Below, in pieces: positions 1 through 7,867 of a stretch of 64,000 nucleotides of DNA (position 1 is the stretch's first letter; each line of letters opens with the position of its first letter). The translations under genes and the position numbers were made by a program. The stretch comes from Dickeya fangzhongdai. GTDB taxonomy: Bacteria; Pseudomonadota; Gammaproteobacteria; Enterobacterales; Enterobacteriaceae. The notes below the pieces were generated by a model. It was given only the letters and a program-made list of their open reading frames with translations, was not told where the DNA came from and ran no database searches. Location: NCBI RefSeq assembly GCF_002812485.1, contig NZ_CP025003.1, positions 1,860,001 to 1,924,000 of the forward strand, read 5' to 3'.

Positions 1-2
1 TC

Positions 3-65
3 ACTCAGTTTATCAAGCACGAAATGTCGCACGGTCCCGGCATAGTTCACCGGCAACAAAAATAA
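3..65 (+). CDS. 3' end of an upstream gene (possible)
   Basis: An open frame enters from the left edge and stops with TAA at 63-65, leaving about 20 codons that end in HRQQK. It is too short to recognise. If the downstream operon is cbrABCD, the neighbour would be expected to be an achromobactin biosynthesis gene, but nothing in these codons proves this. A second frame is open to about position 120, so the frame choice is uncertain. Confidence 0.25.
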   Translation, partial: TQFIKHEMSHGPGIVHRQQK

Positions 66-68
66 TAC

Positions 69-106
69 GGCTGTTTATTAACAGCCCCAACTGTCCGTCA
101 ACAGTT
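69..106. repeat. Two adjacent hairpins before the siderophore ABC operon
   Basis: GGCTGTT (69-75) and AACAGCC (80-86) form a 7-bp stem with a 4-base loop. AACTGT (89-94) and ACAGTT (101-106) form a second stem. No T-tract follows, so these are not classic terminators. They lie just after the possible upstream stop codon and before the GTG start at 135, and may be a processing or pausing element. Confidence 0.4.
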
Positions 107-134
107 CAACCTGTAAGGTAGATCACACAGAATC

Positions 135-1052
135 GTGAATGAGTATTTGCTTTCGCGCCGCAGGTTGCTGCGGTTGTCGTTAAGCCTGTTGCCACTGGGA
201 CTGGGCCGGCCTGCGCTGGCCCAGTCCTTGTTTATGCCGCAACGGGTCATCACCCTGTTTCAGGGCGCCACGGATACTGCGGTGGCGCTGGGGATTACGC
301 CCGCCGGCGTGGTGGATTCGTGGAGCGAGAAGCCCATGTACCGCTACCTGCGTCAGGCGCTGGCCGGGGTGGCGCATGTGGGGCTGGAAACCCAACCCAG
401 TCTGGAAGACATCGTGCTGCTGAAGCCCGACGCCATCATCGCGTCGCGCTTTCGCCATCAGCGGCTGGAGCCGTTGTTGTCGCAGATTGCGCCGGTGGTG
501 ATGCTGGATGAAATCTACCAGTTCAAAAAAACGGTGCAGGTGATGGGGCAGGCGCTTGGGCGTCAGGCGGTGGCCGATCGGTTGCTGGAGGACTGGCAGC
601 AGCGGGTGAGCTGGCTGCGCGGGCAGTTGCAACGCAAGTTCGGCGGCGACTGGCCGCCGACCGTGTCGATACTGGATATCCGCGAAGACCATATCCGCAG
701 CTATTTGCCCGGCAGTTTTCCCGGCTCGGTGCTGAGCGAACTGGGGTTTGGCTGGAGCAACGCCAGCCTCGCCCAGCCGGGCGTCTCGCTCAAACTGACC
801 AGCAAAGAGAACATCCCGGTGGTGGATGCCGACATCTTTTTCATTTTCCTGCGATCCGAGAGTCCGTCTGTGCAACGCAACTATGAGTCCCTGATTCGTC
901 ACCCGCTGTGGCAGCAGTTACGCGCCCCGCGGCGCAATCAGGTGTGGGTGGTGAACGGCGTCACCTGGAGTCTGTCCGGCGGCATTCTGGGCGCCAACAT
1001 GATGCTGGACGACATCGCCCGGGTCACCGGTATCGCCGGAGGCACGTCATGA
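135..1052 (+). CDS. cbrA: Ferric siderophore ABC transporter, periplasmic binding protein
   Basis: A 305-residue binding protein of the FecB/FhuD cluster that would deliver a ferric siderophore, probably a citrate-type one, to the inner-membrane permease. The N-terminus [10 protein letters not shown] followed by a hydrophobic stretch ending in LAQ looks like a Tat signal peptide. The two lobes carry family signatures such as [18 protein letters not shown] and the [17 protein letters not shown] motif. The start is GTG with a weak ribosome site; no in-frame ATG lies before the signal peptide. The stop overlaps the next start (ATGA). Order and sizes match binding protein, permease, permease, ATPase of the achromobactin importer; the symbol rests on this and is not proven. 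FecB-type ferric citrate uptake is the alternative. Confidence 0.8.
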   Translation: MNEYLLSRRRLLRLSLSLLPLGLGRPALAQSLFMPQRVITLFQGATDTAVALGITPAGVVDSWSEKPMYRYLRQALAGVAHVGLETQPSLEDIVLLKPDAIIASRFRHQRLEPLLSQIAPVVMLDEIYQFKKTVQVMGQALGRQAVADRLLEDWQQRVSWLRGQLQRKFGGDWPPTVSILDIREDHIRSYLPGSFPGSVLSELGFGWSNASLAQPGVSLKLTSKENIPVVDADIFFIFLRSESPSVQRNYESLIRHPLWQQLRAPRRNQVWVVNGVTWSLSGGILGANMMLDDIARVTGIAGGTS

Positions 1053-2071
1053 GTCATGCCGTGATACCGGCCGGGAAGCGGATGGCGCCCGGTCAGGTGC
1101 TGGCGGGCGGCGGCGTTTGCCTGCTGGCGCTGGCCGTCCTCAGTCTGATGGTCGGGCCTATGTGGATTGCGCCGTCGCAAGTGCTGGGCGCGCTGTGGCA
1201 TCCGGATCCGCTCAATGTCAGCCATATTCTGGTTACCTCTACCCGCCTGTCGCGCACGCTGATCGCCATCGTGGTGGGCGCCAGTCTGGCGGTGGCGGGC
1301 GCATTGATGCAGGTGCTGACCCGTAACCCGCTGGCGTCGCCGGGGCTGTTCGGCATCAACGCCGGGGCGATGTTTTTTCTGATTGTCTGTGTGTCGCTGT
1401 TTCCCAAAGTGGCGATGTCGGTGTGGCTGTGGTCGGCGTTTGCCGGCGCGGCGGCGGCCGGGTGTCTGGTGTGGTTGATCGGCACGATGGGCAAAGGCAG
1501 CCTTAACCCGCTGCGCATGGTGCTGGCGGGCGCGGCCATCACCGCCATGTTCGCCGCCTTCAGCCAGGCGATGCTGGTGGTGAATCAGGAAGGGCTGGAT
1601 ACGGTACTGTTCTGGCTGGCGGGCTCGGTGGCCGATCGCGAGCTGGCGACGGTGCTGCCGCTGATGGGTTACTGTCTGGCGGCGCTGGTCGGCGCGCTGC
1701 TGCTGTCGGGGCAGGTCAACGTACTGAACGCCGGGGAAGCCATAGCCCGTGGGCTGGGGCAGCGCACCGGGCGCATCCGGCTGCTGATGAGCCTGCTGGT
1801 CGTGGCGCTGGCCGGCGGCGCGGTGGCGATGGCGGGCAGCATTGGTTTTGTCGGTTTGATTGTGCCGCACATGGCAAGAAAACTGTTGCCCGCCGACCAC
1901 CGCTGGCTGCTGCCCGGCTGCGCGCTGCTGGGGGCCGCTTTGCTGTTGCTGGCGGATATTTTGGCGCGTGTGGTGATTGTGCCGCAGGAGGTGCCGGTTG
2001 GCGTGATGACCGCGCTGTTCGGCGCGCCGTTCTTTATTTTCCTGCTGCGGCGCGGAGGTCGTTATGGATAA
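1049..2071 (+). CDS. cbrB: Ferric siderophore ABC transporter, permease 1 (FecCD family)
   Basis: A 340-residue FecCD/BtuC-family inner-membrane permease with about nine to ten hydrophobic segments. The conserved pattern [18 protein letters not shown] (about residues 90-107) and the coupling-helix region [16 protein letters not shown] are present. The start ATG overlaps the stop of the binding protein by 4 bases (ATGA), so translation is coupled; an upstream in-frame start near 908 would overlap the preceding gene by 145 bases and is rejected. It pairs with the following permease to form the heterodimeric channel. Confidence 0.88.
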   Translation: MSHAVIPAGKRMAPGQVLAGGGVCLLALAVLSLMVGPMWIAPSQVLGALWHPDPLNVSHILVTSTRLSRTLIAIVVGASLAVAGALMQVLTRNPLASPGLFGINAGAMFFLIVCVSLFPKVAMSVWLWSAFAGAAAAGCLVWLIGTMGKGSLNPLRMVLAGAAITAMFAAFSQAMLVVNQEGLDTVLFWLAGSVADRELATVLPLMGYCLAALVGALLLSGQVNVLNAGEAIARGLGQRTGRIRLLMSLLVVALAGGAVAMAGSIGFVGLIVPHMARKLLPADHRWLLPGCALLGAALLLLADILARVVIVPQEVPVGVMTALFGAPFFIFLLRRGGRYG

Positions 2072-3113
2072 GCATGGGGGGATGAGCCATGTGCTGGTAT
2101 GGCGGCAGGGGCGTTTTTCCCGCCAGATCAACCTGACCACCGTAGGCCGGGTTGCGCTGGCGTTGCTGCTGGCGCTGGCGGTCATGGTGGCATCGCTCGG
2201 CGTCGGCAAACTGATGCTGTCGCCGTGGGAGGTGCTGCGGGCGCTATGGTCGTCGCAGCCGGAAGGCGCGGCGCTGATCGTGCAGCAGTTACGGTTGCCG
2301 CGGGTGGTGCTGGCGGCACTGGTGGGCGGCGCGCTGGCGGTGTCCGGGCTGATTTTGCAGGCGATGATCCGCAATCCGCTGGCCTCGCCGGATATTCTGG
2401 GCATCACCAGCGGCGCCAGCGCCGCGGCGGTGTTCTACCTGTCGTTTCTCGCCACCACGCTGGGGGCGCACTACCTGCCGCTGGCGGCGATGATCGGGGC
2501 CGCGACGGCGGCGCTGGCGGTGTATTGGCTGGCGTGGCAGGCGGGCGTATCGCCGCAGCGGCTGGTGCTGACCGGCGTCGGCGTGTCGGCGCTGTTGATG
2601 GCGGCGACCACCTTTATGCTGGTGTTCAGCCCGCTGACCACCACGCTGTCGGCTTACGTCTGGCTGACCGGCAGCGTCTACGGCGCCAGCTGGCGCGAAA
2701 CCCGTGAGCTGGGCGGCTGGCTGCTGCTGATTGCGCCGTGGCTGGTGTGGCTGGCGCGTCAGGTGCGGGTCCAGCAACTGGACGATGGGCTGGCGCAGGG
2801 CATCGGCGTGCGGGTGCAGTGGCTGCGTCTGGCGCTGTTGTTGCTCAGCGTGGCGCTGGCGGGCGCGGCGATTGCCTGGGGCGGCGCGATGGCGTTCGTC
2901 GGGCTGATCGCGCCGCACATCGCCAAACGGCTGGTGGCGCCGACCTTTGCCGGGCAGGCGGCGATGGCGTTTCTTTGCGGCGCCGGGCTGGTGATGGTGG
3001 CGGACCTGTGCGGACGAACGTTGTTTTTGCCGCTGGATCTGCCCGCCGGGATTTTCGTATCGGCGCTGGGCGCGCCGTTCTTTCTGTATTTATTGATTAA
3101 ACAACGTCATTAA
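2064..3113 (+). CDS. cbrC: Ferric siderophore ABC transporter, permease 2 (FecCD family)
   Basis: A 349-residue FecCD-family permease, partner of the preceding one. It begins inside the end of permease 1 (8-base overlap) with GGAGG six bases before the ATG. The family signature [18 protein letters not shown] and the C-terminal [16 protein letters not shown] segment are visible, and it ends in a short basic tail. The heterodimer of these two permeases with the downstream ATPase forms a complete type II importer. Confidence 0.88.
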   Translation: MDKHGGMSHVLVWRQGRFSRQINLTTVGRVALALLLALAVMVASLGVGKLMLSPWEVLRALWSSQPEGAALIVQQLRLPRVVLAALVGGALAVSGLILQAMIRNPLASPDILGITSGASAAAVFYLSFLATTLGAHYLPLAAMIGAATAALAVYWLAWQAGVSPQRLVLTGVGVSALLMAATTFMLVFSPLTTTLSAYVWLTGSVYGASWRETRELGGWLLLIAPWLVWLARQVRVQQLDDGLAQGIGVRVQWLRLALLLLSVALAGAAIAWGGAMAFVGLIAPHIAKRLVAPTFAGQAAMAFLCGAGLVMVADLCGRTLFLPLDLPAGIFVSALGAPFFLYLLIKQRH

Positions 3114-3121
3114 GGAAACGG

Positions 3122-3934
3122 ATGATGACCGCCATTACCAGCCGGGAACTGACCCTCGGCTATGCCAGCCAGACCATTATCGACAATCTGGATATCCAGC
3201 TGCCGAAGGGCAAAGTGTCGGTGCTGATTGGCAGCAACGGGTGCGGCAAAAGTACGCTGCTCAAATCCTTCGCCCGTTTGCTCCGGCCGCTGAGCGGGAC
3301 GGTTGTCCTCAATGGCGAGGATATCCACCGCAAGTCCACCGCCGAGGTGGCGCGCGAACTGGCGATTTTGCCGCAGATGCCGGACGCGCCGGAAGGCATT
3401 ACCGTGAAACAGCTGGTCAGCCTGGGGCGCTACCCTTACCAGAACTGGTTGCAGCAGTGGTCGCAGGAAGATGAGCGGATGGTGAACCTGGCGCTGGCGC
3501 AGACCGGTACCCAGCAACTGGCGGAACGACCGGTGGATGCCTTGTCCGGCGGCCAGCGTCAGCGGGTATGGATAGCGATGACGCTGGCGCAGGACACCGA
3601 GGTGGTGCTGCTGGACGAGCCCACTACGTTCCTCGATCTGGCGCACCAGATCGAGGTGCTGGATTTGCTGCGTGAGTTGAACCGCCAGCACGGCAAAACC
3701 ATCATTATGGTGCTGCACGACCTCAATCTGGCCTGCCGTTACGCCGACCACATGGTGGCGGTACACGATCGCACCGCTTTCGCACAGGGCGCGCCGGCTG
3801 AAATCCTCGACGAAACGCTGGTTAAAACGGTGTTCAATCTGGACTGCCGTATCATCCCCGACCCGTTTTTCCATACGCCGCTGTGTATTCCGTTCGGGCG
3901 CGAGAAACCGCGGGAAGACGCGCCGATGGCGTGA
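3122..3934 (+). CDS. cbrD: Ferric siderophore ABC transporter, ATP-binding protein
   Basis: A 270-residue FecE/FepC-type ATPase. Walker A is GSNGCGKST (about residues 37-45), the ABC signature is LSGGQRQRVWIAM and Walker B is VVLLDEPTTFLD, followed by the H-loop VLHDLNLA. A strong ribosome site (AAGGA) precedes two consecutive ATG codons; the first is used here. It follows permease 2 by 8 bases and completes the importer operon. Confidence 0.88.
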   Translation: MMTAITSRELTLGYASQTIIDNLDIQLPKGKVSVLIGSNGCGKSTLLKSFARLLRPLSGTVVLNGEDIHRKSTAEVARELAILPQMPDAPEGITVKQLVSLGRYPYQNWLQQWSQEDERMVNLALAQTGTQQLAERPVDALSGGQRQRVWIAMTLAQDTEVVLLDEPTTFLDLAHQIEVLDLLRELNRQHGKTIIMVLHDLNLACRYADHMVAVHDRTAFAQGAPAEILDETLVKTVFNLDCRIIPDPFFHTPLCIPFGREKPREDAPMA

Positions 3935-3966
3935 AGCCGGAAGTTCAACCTGTTGCAGGATAGACG

Positions 3967-4584
3967 ATGAATTATCACATTATTCCCCGCGTGCCGCCGC
4001 TCAGTGATGACCTGCTGGCAGGCTACCGCCACATCAGCACCTCGACCCTCGGTCATTTGACGGAGGCGGGGTATTTGTCCGGCATCCGGCCGCTGCTGCC
4101 GGACGTGCAGATGGTCGGCAACGTGGTGACGGTGAAACTGTGCCCGCCGGACGGCGGCGTATTACGTGAGGCGCTGCTGCTGAGCCAGCCCGGCGACGTG
4201 CTGGTGATTGATGCGTCTGATGAGGAAGAACGCGCCTGCTGGGGCGAGCTGCGCGCGCTGGCGGCTCGGGTGAAAGGGCTGGCGGGCGTGGTGGTGGCCG
4301 GCGCGGTGACCGACTCGCGCGCGCTGCGTCAACTGGGGCTGCCGGTGTTCTGCAAAGGCGTCAGCGCCATTACCACCCGCACGCTGGGAACGGCAGGGGC
4401 GGTCAATGTACCGGTGACGGTGGCGGGCGTGACGGTGCAACCCGGCGATGTGGCGATCGGTGACGACGATGGGGTGTTTATTCTCAGTCCGTCCGCTGCC
4501 CGTGACTGGCTGGAGAAGGCACAACACAAGGAACTCACTGATACAGAACGGCGGAACGCACTGCGGCGGAAATGGGGAAAATAG
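3967..4584 (+). CDS. RraA-family lyase/aldolase-like protein
   Basis: A 205-residue protein of the RraA / 4-hydroxy-4-methyl-2-oxoglutarate aldolase fold. Visible signatures are PGDVLVIDAS, WGELRALAARVKGLAGVVV followed by a GAVTDSRAL segment (position of the catalytic Arg/Asp region) and the C-terminal QPGDVAIGDDDGVFILS. The family includes metal-dependent aldolases and decarboxylases of 2-oxo acids as well as the RNase E inhibitor RraA. It starts 32 bases after the siderophore ATPase and is probably in the same transcript. A role in breaking down a keto-acid part of the imported siderophore is only an inference. Confidence 0.75.
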   Translation: MNYHIIPRVPPLSDDLLAGYRHISTSTLGHLTEAGYLSGIRPLLPDVQMVGNVVTVKLCPPDGGVLREALLLSQPGDVLVIDASDEEERACWGELRALAARVKGLAGVVVAGAVTDSRALRQLGLPVFCKGVSAITTRTLGTAGAVNVPVTVAGVTVQPGDVAIGDDDGVFILSPSAARDWLEKAQHKELTDTERRNALRRKWGK

Positions 4585-4621
4585 CATCCAAAACGTTATG
4601 CAAAATGGTATGGTTTTTTAG

Positions 4622-4648
4622 GCAAAAAAACCTGCCGAAGCAGGTTTC
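4622..4648 (-). terminator. Terminator shared by RraA-like gene and hicB
   Basis: AAACCTGC, a 4-base loop and GCAGGTTT form an 8-bp hairpin between two convergent genes. Read on the minus strand the loop is TTCG and a run of T residues follows the stem, so it is a strong intrinsic terminator for hicB. On the plus strand the trailing T-run is short. Confidence 0.75.
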
Positions 4649-4659
4649 AAAATAAAAGG

Positions 4660-5070
4660 TTAGCGAATGGATGAAATCCGCTCTAACGCTGCCTGAGCAA
4701 GAAATCCTGAGCGGCTCTTAAATTCCGGGTTACTCGCTACGCAGCGGTCTATACGGTCAATCAGCGACTTCGGCAGTGTGACGTTGATTTTTTCCGCCCC
4801 TCCCATCAGCCGAGTGACATCGATATCAACAACAGCCCAGGTGTAACCGGTGTACTCCGGTGTTTTCGCCAGCACACCTACGGATGACACGGCGGGAATA
4901 TCCTGGCCCATCTCGATCAGCAGCTCTATGTGGCCGGTGATCGCTTCTTTAGCATTGGCGATAGCCTCATCAAGTGTATCACCTGCGGAGAAACAGCCCG
5001 GCAGATCGGGCACTGTCACGCCGTATGCATGAGTATCGTCGCCTGTTTCAATGGCAATTGGATAAAACAT
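4660..5070 (-). CDS. hicB: HicB-family antitoxin
   Basis: A 136-residue antitoxin. The N-terminal half is the HicB partially degraded RNase H-like fold (MFYPIAIE, VPDLPGCFSAGDTLDEAIANA motif at about residues 22-42). The C-terminal part, INVTLPKSLIDRIDRCV onward, looks like a ribbon-helix-helix DNA-binding segment, which would let it repress its own operon. AGAGG precedes the ATG. It follows hicA by 3 bases, the usual toxin-then-antitoxin order. Confidence 0.88.
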   Translation of the reverse strand: MFYPIAIETGDDTHAYGVTVPDLPGCFSAGDTLDEAIANAKEAITGHIELLIEMGQDIPAVSSVGVLAKTPEYTGYTWAVVDIDVTRLMGGAEKINVTLPKSLIDRIDRCVASNPEFKSRSGFLAQAALERISSIR

Positions 5071-5073
5071 AAT

Positions 5074-5277
5074 TCAGCCTCTTTGAGTCAGTGAGGATGA
5101 TATCCCCGCTTGTTTTCTGATGCTTTTTACCGTGCCTATCGGTAAATCCTTCTTAGGGTGTGGGATGGTCACTAATCCTGGTTTGGTTGGGTGGGTAAAA
5201 TGGTGATGACTGCCGTTAACCCTTACCAGCTCCCATCCATCGGCCTTGATTTCTGCTATCAACGTCCTGCTATCCAT
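5074..5277 (-). CDS. hicA: HicA-family mRNA interferase toxin
   Basis: A 67-residue HicA toxin with a double-stranded RNA-binding-like fold. The catalytic His lies in NGSHHHF (His24), with the downstream KPGLVTIPHPKKDLPIGTVKSI typical of the family. The chosen ATG gives the usual HicA N-terminus (MDSRTLIAEI) with AGGG seven bases upstream; an in-frame ATG eight codons earlier has no ribosome site. HicA cleaves mRNA and is neutralised by HicB. Confidence 0.87.
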   Translation of the reverse strand: MDSRTLIAEIKADGWELVRVNGSHHHFTHPTKPGLVTIPHPKKDLPIGTVKSIRKQAGISSSLTQRG

Positions 5278-5597
5278 CCTTAAACCCTGTAGTCCTGCCA
5301 TGAAGAAAGAATAACTCTGATAACCCCAAAAAACAACTTTATAGAGTCATTAGGGTTATATTTCTTATCACCTCAGATGCGGCTTTATGACTTGTCGTTC
5401 AACACCCTGCGCGTGCAAGGCTCCCGCAATGATGCACAGGCTAATTGTGTCTTTGTGTGCAGATTTTTTTGCACCTTATAACCATAAATAAACATTAATT
5501 TTTTTTAATTGTTTTTTTCGATATTGCTTGAGAATGCTATTTGGGAAAACCATATGAAGTATGCGCAATTGGCGTGGTGTTTTGAGGAAAAAAGCAA
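5278..5597. other. AT-rich intergenic region between hicA and the GIY-YIG-like gene
   Basis: About 320 bases with divergent genes on either side, so it should hold the hicAB promoter (minus strand) and the promoter of the next gene (plus strand). It is clearly more AT-rich than the surrounding DNA. I see no confident -10/-35 pair, and no protein-coding or repeat signal. Confidence 0.5.
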
Positions 5598-5957
5598 ATG
5601 GCTTCATTAAATATGGGAAGTGAGCGCTACGAGTTAACTTCTGAGGAAATTGATCGTGTTGTTCCAAAAACTGTCGGAAACTACGCCTTGGGGTATATCA
5701 GTAAAGATAAGTTTATAGTGCGGTATGTAGGTCGCTCTGATAGTGATGTAAATCAACGGCTAAAAAGCCATATTGGTAAGCACCCTTTATGTACACATTT
5801 CAAATTTTCGACAGCCTCGTCACCCAAAGTTGCATTCGAAAAGGAATGTCAGAACTGGCATGATTTTAATCCACCAGAAAATCAGATTCACCCGGATCGC
5901 CCAAGCAATAGTAAAAACTGGAAATGTCCTGTAGAAGACTGCGAAAAAAATCAGTAG
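5598..5957 (+). CDS. Small GIY-YIG-like domain protein
   Basis: A 119-residue protein with a good ribosome site (GAGGAAA) before the ATG. The sequence shows a degenerate GIY-YIG nuclease pattern: G27-N-Y29 in the first strand, Y43-V-G45 in the second, R46 and R54 on the following helix, H58, an acidic pair at E81/E83 and N95. The whole protein is one such domain, with two C-terminal cysteines (C110 and C115). No partner domain, signal peptide or membrane segment is present. Whether it is catalytic is unknown. Its AT-rich composition and position next to hicAB suggest horizontal acquisition. Confidence 0.65.
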   Translation: MASLNMGSERYELTSEEIDRVVPKTVGNYALGYISKDKFIVRYVGRSDSDVNQRLKSHIGKHPLCTHFKFSTASSPKVAFEKECQNWHDFNPPENQIHPDRPSNSKNWKCPVEDCEKNQ

Positions 5958-5965
5958 CATCATGT

Positions 5966-5990
5966 AAGGGCCATCGAGTGGCCCTTCTTC
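5966..5990 (+). terminator. Intrinsic terminator after the GIY-YIG-like gene
   Basis: AAGGGCCA, a TCGAG loop and TGGCCCTT form an 8-bp stem followed by a pyrimidine-rich tail, nine bases after the stop codon. Confidence 0.8.
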
Positions 5991-6261
5991 CTTAACTGGC
6001 TATCCTAGCCATCTAGCATTCTTACCGGCTACTCACAACCCGCAATCTCCCTATCCAAGTTACTAACAGTAACGACAACCTATTCCTGTTGCCGTTCTGG
6101 CTGAATGCGTTACAGGCCCCGTCAGATCGTGAAACGCATGACTGACCAGCAAAAGGGGAGGTATGCAACGCCAGATCGCTGGATCTCTATGTTGCTGAGA
6201 TCCCAGCCGATTGAATGGGTGAAATCGGCAATACTGGCGTGCTGTTCGTCCCCCACCTCAG
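5991..6261. other. Intergenic stretch without recognised gene
   Basis: About 270 bases between a terminator and the 3' end of the convergent hydrolase gene. A short frame from 6138 has a GGGGAGG-like sequence inside it and reads MTDQQKGRYATPDRW, but it overlaps the hydrolase end and matches nothing I recognise. It may be a remnant of acquired DNA. Confidence 0.35.
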
Positions 6262-7317
6262 TTATTCCACATCCTGCACGGCGGTATCGGTGATCAGTGA
6301 TGCCTGCCGGGCGTCGGCGCATTTCTCCCACCATGCCGGCGTTGTCGTCGGCGCTCCCAGTGTGACGACTTCCCCCAGCATCGGCATGATGATCGGTAAC
6401 TGTCGCTCTCGCGCCAGTTGGCTGCTGCTGCGCACCGGGTCGGCCCAGTCGTGAAAGGCCAGCGCGAACATACCCCAGTGGATCGGCATGAACTGGCGGG
6501 CGCGCACGTCCTGCACCGCCTGCACGGTCTGTTGCGGGTGCATGTGTGAATCCGGCCAGCGGTGGTTGTACTGGCCGTTTTCCATCAACGCCAGATCAAA
6601 CGGGCCGAAGCGTTCGCCGATATCGCGGAAGTGCTCGCCATAGCCGGAATCACCGCTGAAAAAAATACGCTCCCGCTGCCCCTGAATCACCCAGGACGCC
6701 CACAGCGTGGTGTTGCGCCCAGACAAACTGCGGCCAGAAAAGTGGTGCGACGGCGTGGCGGTAAAGGTGATGCCGTTGAGCGTATGGGACTGATACCAGT
6801 CCAGTTCCTGAATCCGCTGTGCCGCAATGCCCCATTTTTGCAGATGTTCGCCCACTTTTAGCGGGGCGATAAAGCGGGTTGTGGTATCGCGGAAGGCGCG
6901 AATGGTCTGCTCGTCAAGATGGTCGTAGTGGTCGTGCGACAGCAGGATGATGTCGATATCCGGCAGCGCTTCGCGCGTCAGCGCCGGCGGCTGAAAACGG
7001 CGGAACATAAAGCTGAACGGTGAGACGCTGGCGGAGAACACCGGGTCAGTCAGAATTCGAACGCCATCCAGATTGAGCAGCAGGGTCGAGTGCCCGAACC
7101 AGATAAATTTGAGGCGTTCGTCGGCGGCGAGGAACGCATTGAGGTCGGGGGATACCTCCGGCAGCCGTTTGTTCGGCACGCGCCCCTTGCGCTGAAACCC
7201 GAGCCGCCACAGCAGCGACAAACTTTGCCACAGGCTCATCCGCGGCGCAGTAGCCGGACGCAGGTTAAAGAAACGCCCGGTTTCGGGAGAATAATGCTTT
7301 GCTTGCGGGTCCGCCAT
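6262..7317 (-). CDS. Metallo-beta-lactamase-fold hydrolase (UlaG/NAPE-PLD-like)
   Basis: A 351-residue cytoplasmic-looking metallohydrolase. The signature HDHYDH (residues 128-133) is preceded by the FIWFGHSTLLL and ILTDPVFSASVSPF motifs found in the L-ascorbate-6-phosphate lactonase and N-acyl-phosphatidylethanolamine phospholipase D group; further metal ligands are suggested by SGDSGYG and PIHWGMF. GGAGG lies four bases before the ATG. The substrate cannot be read from the sequence. Confidence 0.82.
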   Translation of the reverse strand: MADPQAKHYSPETGRFFNLRPATAPRMSLWQSLSLLWRLGFQRKGRVPNKRLPEVSPDLNAFLAADERLKFIWFGHSTLLLNLDGVRILTDPVFSASVSPFSFMFRRFQPPALTREALPDIDIILLSHDHYDHLDEQTIRAFRDTTTRFIAPLKVGEHLQKWGIAAQRIQELDWYQSHTLNGITFTATPSHHFSGRSLSGRNTTLWASWVIQGQRERIFFSGDSGYGEHFRDIGERFGPFDLALMENGQYNHRWPDSHMHPQQTVQAVQDVRARQFMPIHWGMFALAFHDWADPVRSSSQLARERQLPIIMPMLGEVVTLGAPTTTPAWWEKCADARQASLITDTAVQDVE

Positions 7318-7867
7318 AAGGCCTCCGGATCAGTGCAACTGTGGTTACAGGTTATATCAGCGTATGGATATAGATGTGGTGCCAAAAGCGTCAGGATTCA
7401 AGGCGTACCCCCATTTTCATCGCGGGCATGCGTTATGGCTGCGCGCCGTCTGCCGGCTGATCGTGCCGGAACATCCGGTCCCAGTGGTTTATCAGCAAAA
7501 CCGGCTGTTGACGGTATGTTGCAAAATCGCGTCAGGCCGGTTTCTTCACGCCATTGCCGAACGGCGCGATTGTTACGCATTCGTAGCGATAGGTTATTGG
7601 TATGGGTAATGGCGGGTGGGCGGTGATGGTGAGATGAGGTGCTGATACCGAAAAAAATAGGGGGCGAAACAGCGCCACAATGTCGATTAAATAAGCATTT
7701 TAATCGTTATGTATTTAATTGCATAACGAAAATTCGTCTGCCAATACCCATAAAGGGGGTGAATGTACCATTAAAACCGTAATTTTTGATTTTGCTCAAA
7801 ATCTCCTCGTGGCGTGTTGTTAGATTTCCCGCAACAAAAAAAATACATAAATTTTATAGGGAAAAGC
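7318..7867. other. Divergent intergenic region upstream of fdnG
   Basis: About 550 bases between the hydrolase start and fdnG. The 3' part (7745-7867) is the anaerobic promoter and leader of fdnG, annotated separately. The 5' part (7320-7640) contains open frames on both strands, the best 81 codons from 7364, but no ribosome site or family similarity supports a gene. Confidence 0.5.
7745..7826 (+). promoter_or_regulatory. FNR- and NarL-type promoter of fdnGHI
   Basis: TTGAT-TTTG-CTCAA at 7786-7799 matches nine of ten bases of the FNR consensus TTGAT-N4-ATCAA. With an FNR centre at -41.5 the start of transcription would be near 7834, and a -10-like TAGATT sits at 7821-7826, as in a class II FNR promoter. 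TACCCAT at 7745-7751 fits the NarL heptamer TACYYMT at roughly -86, where nitrate-responsive NarL sites occur upstream of E. coli fdnG. Induction by anaerobiosis and nitrate is inferred. Confidence 0.65.

Noticed and set aside
7364..7609. An 81-codon frame upstream of fdnG
   Set aside because: No ribosome site, no recognisable family, and overlapping open frames exist on both strands.
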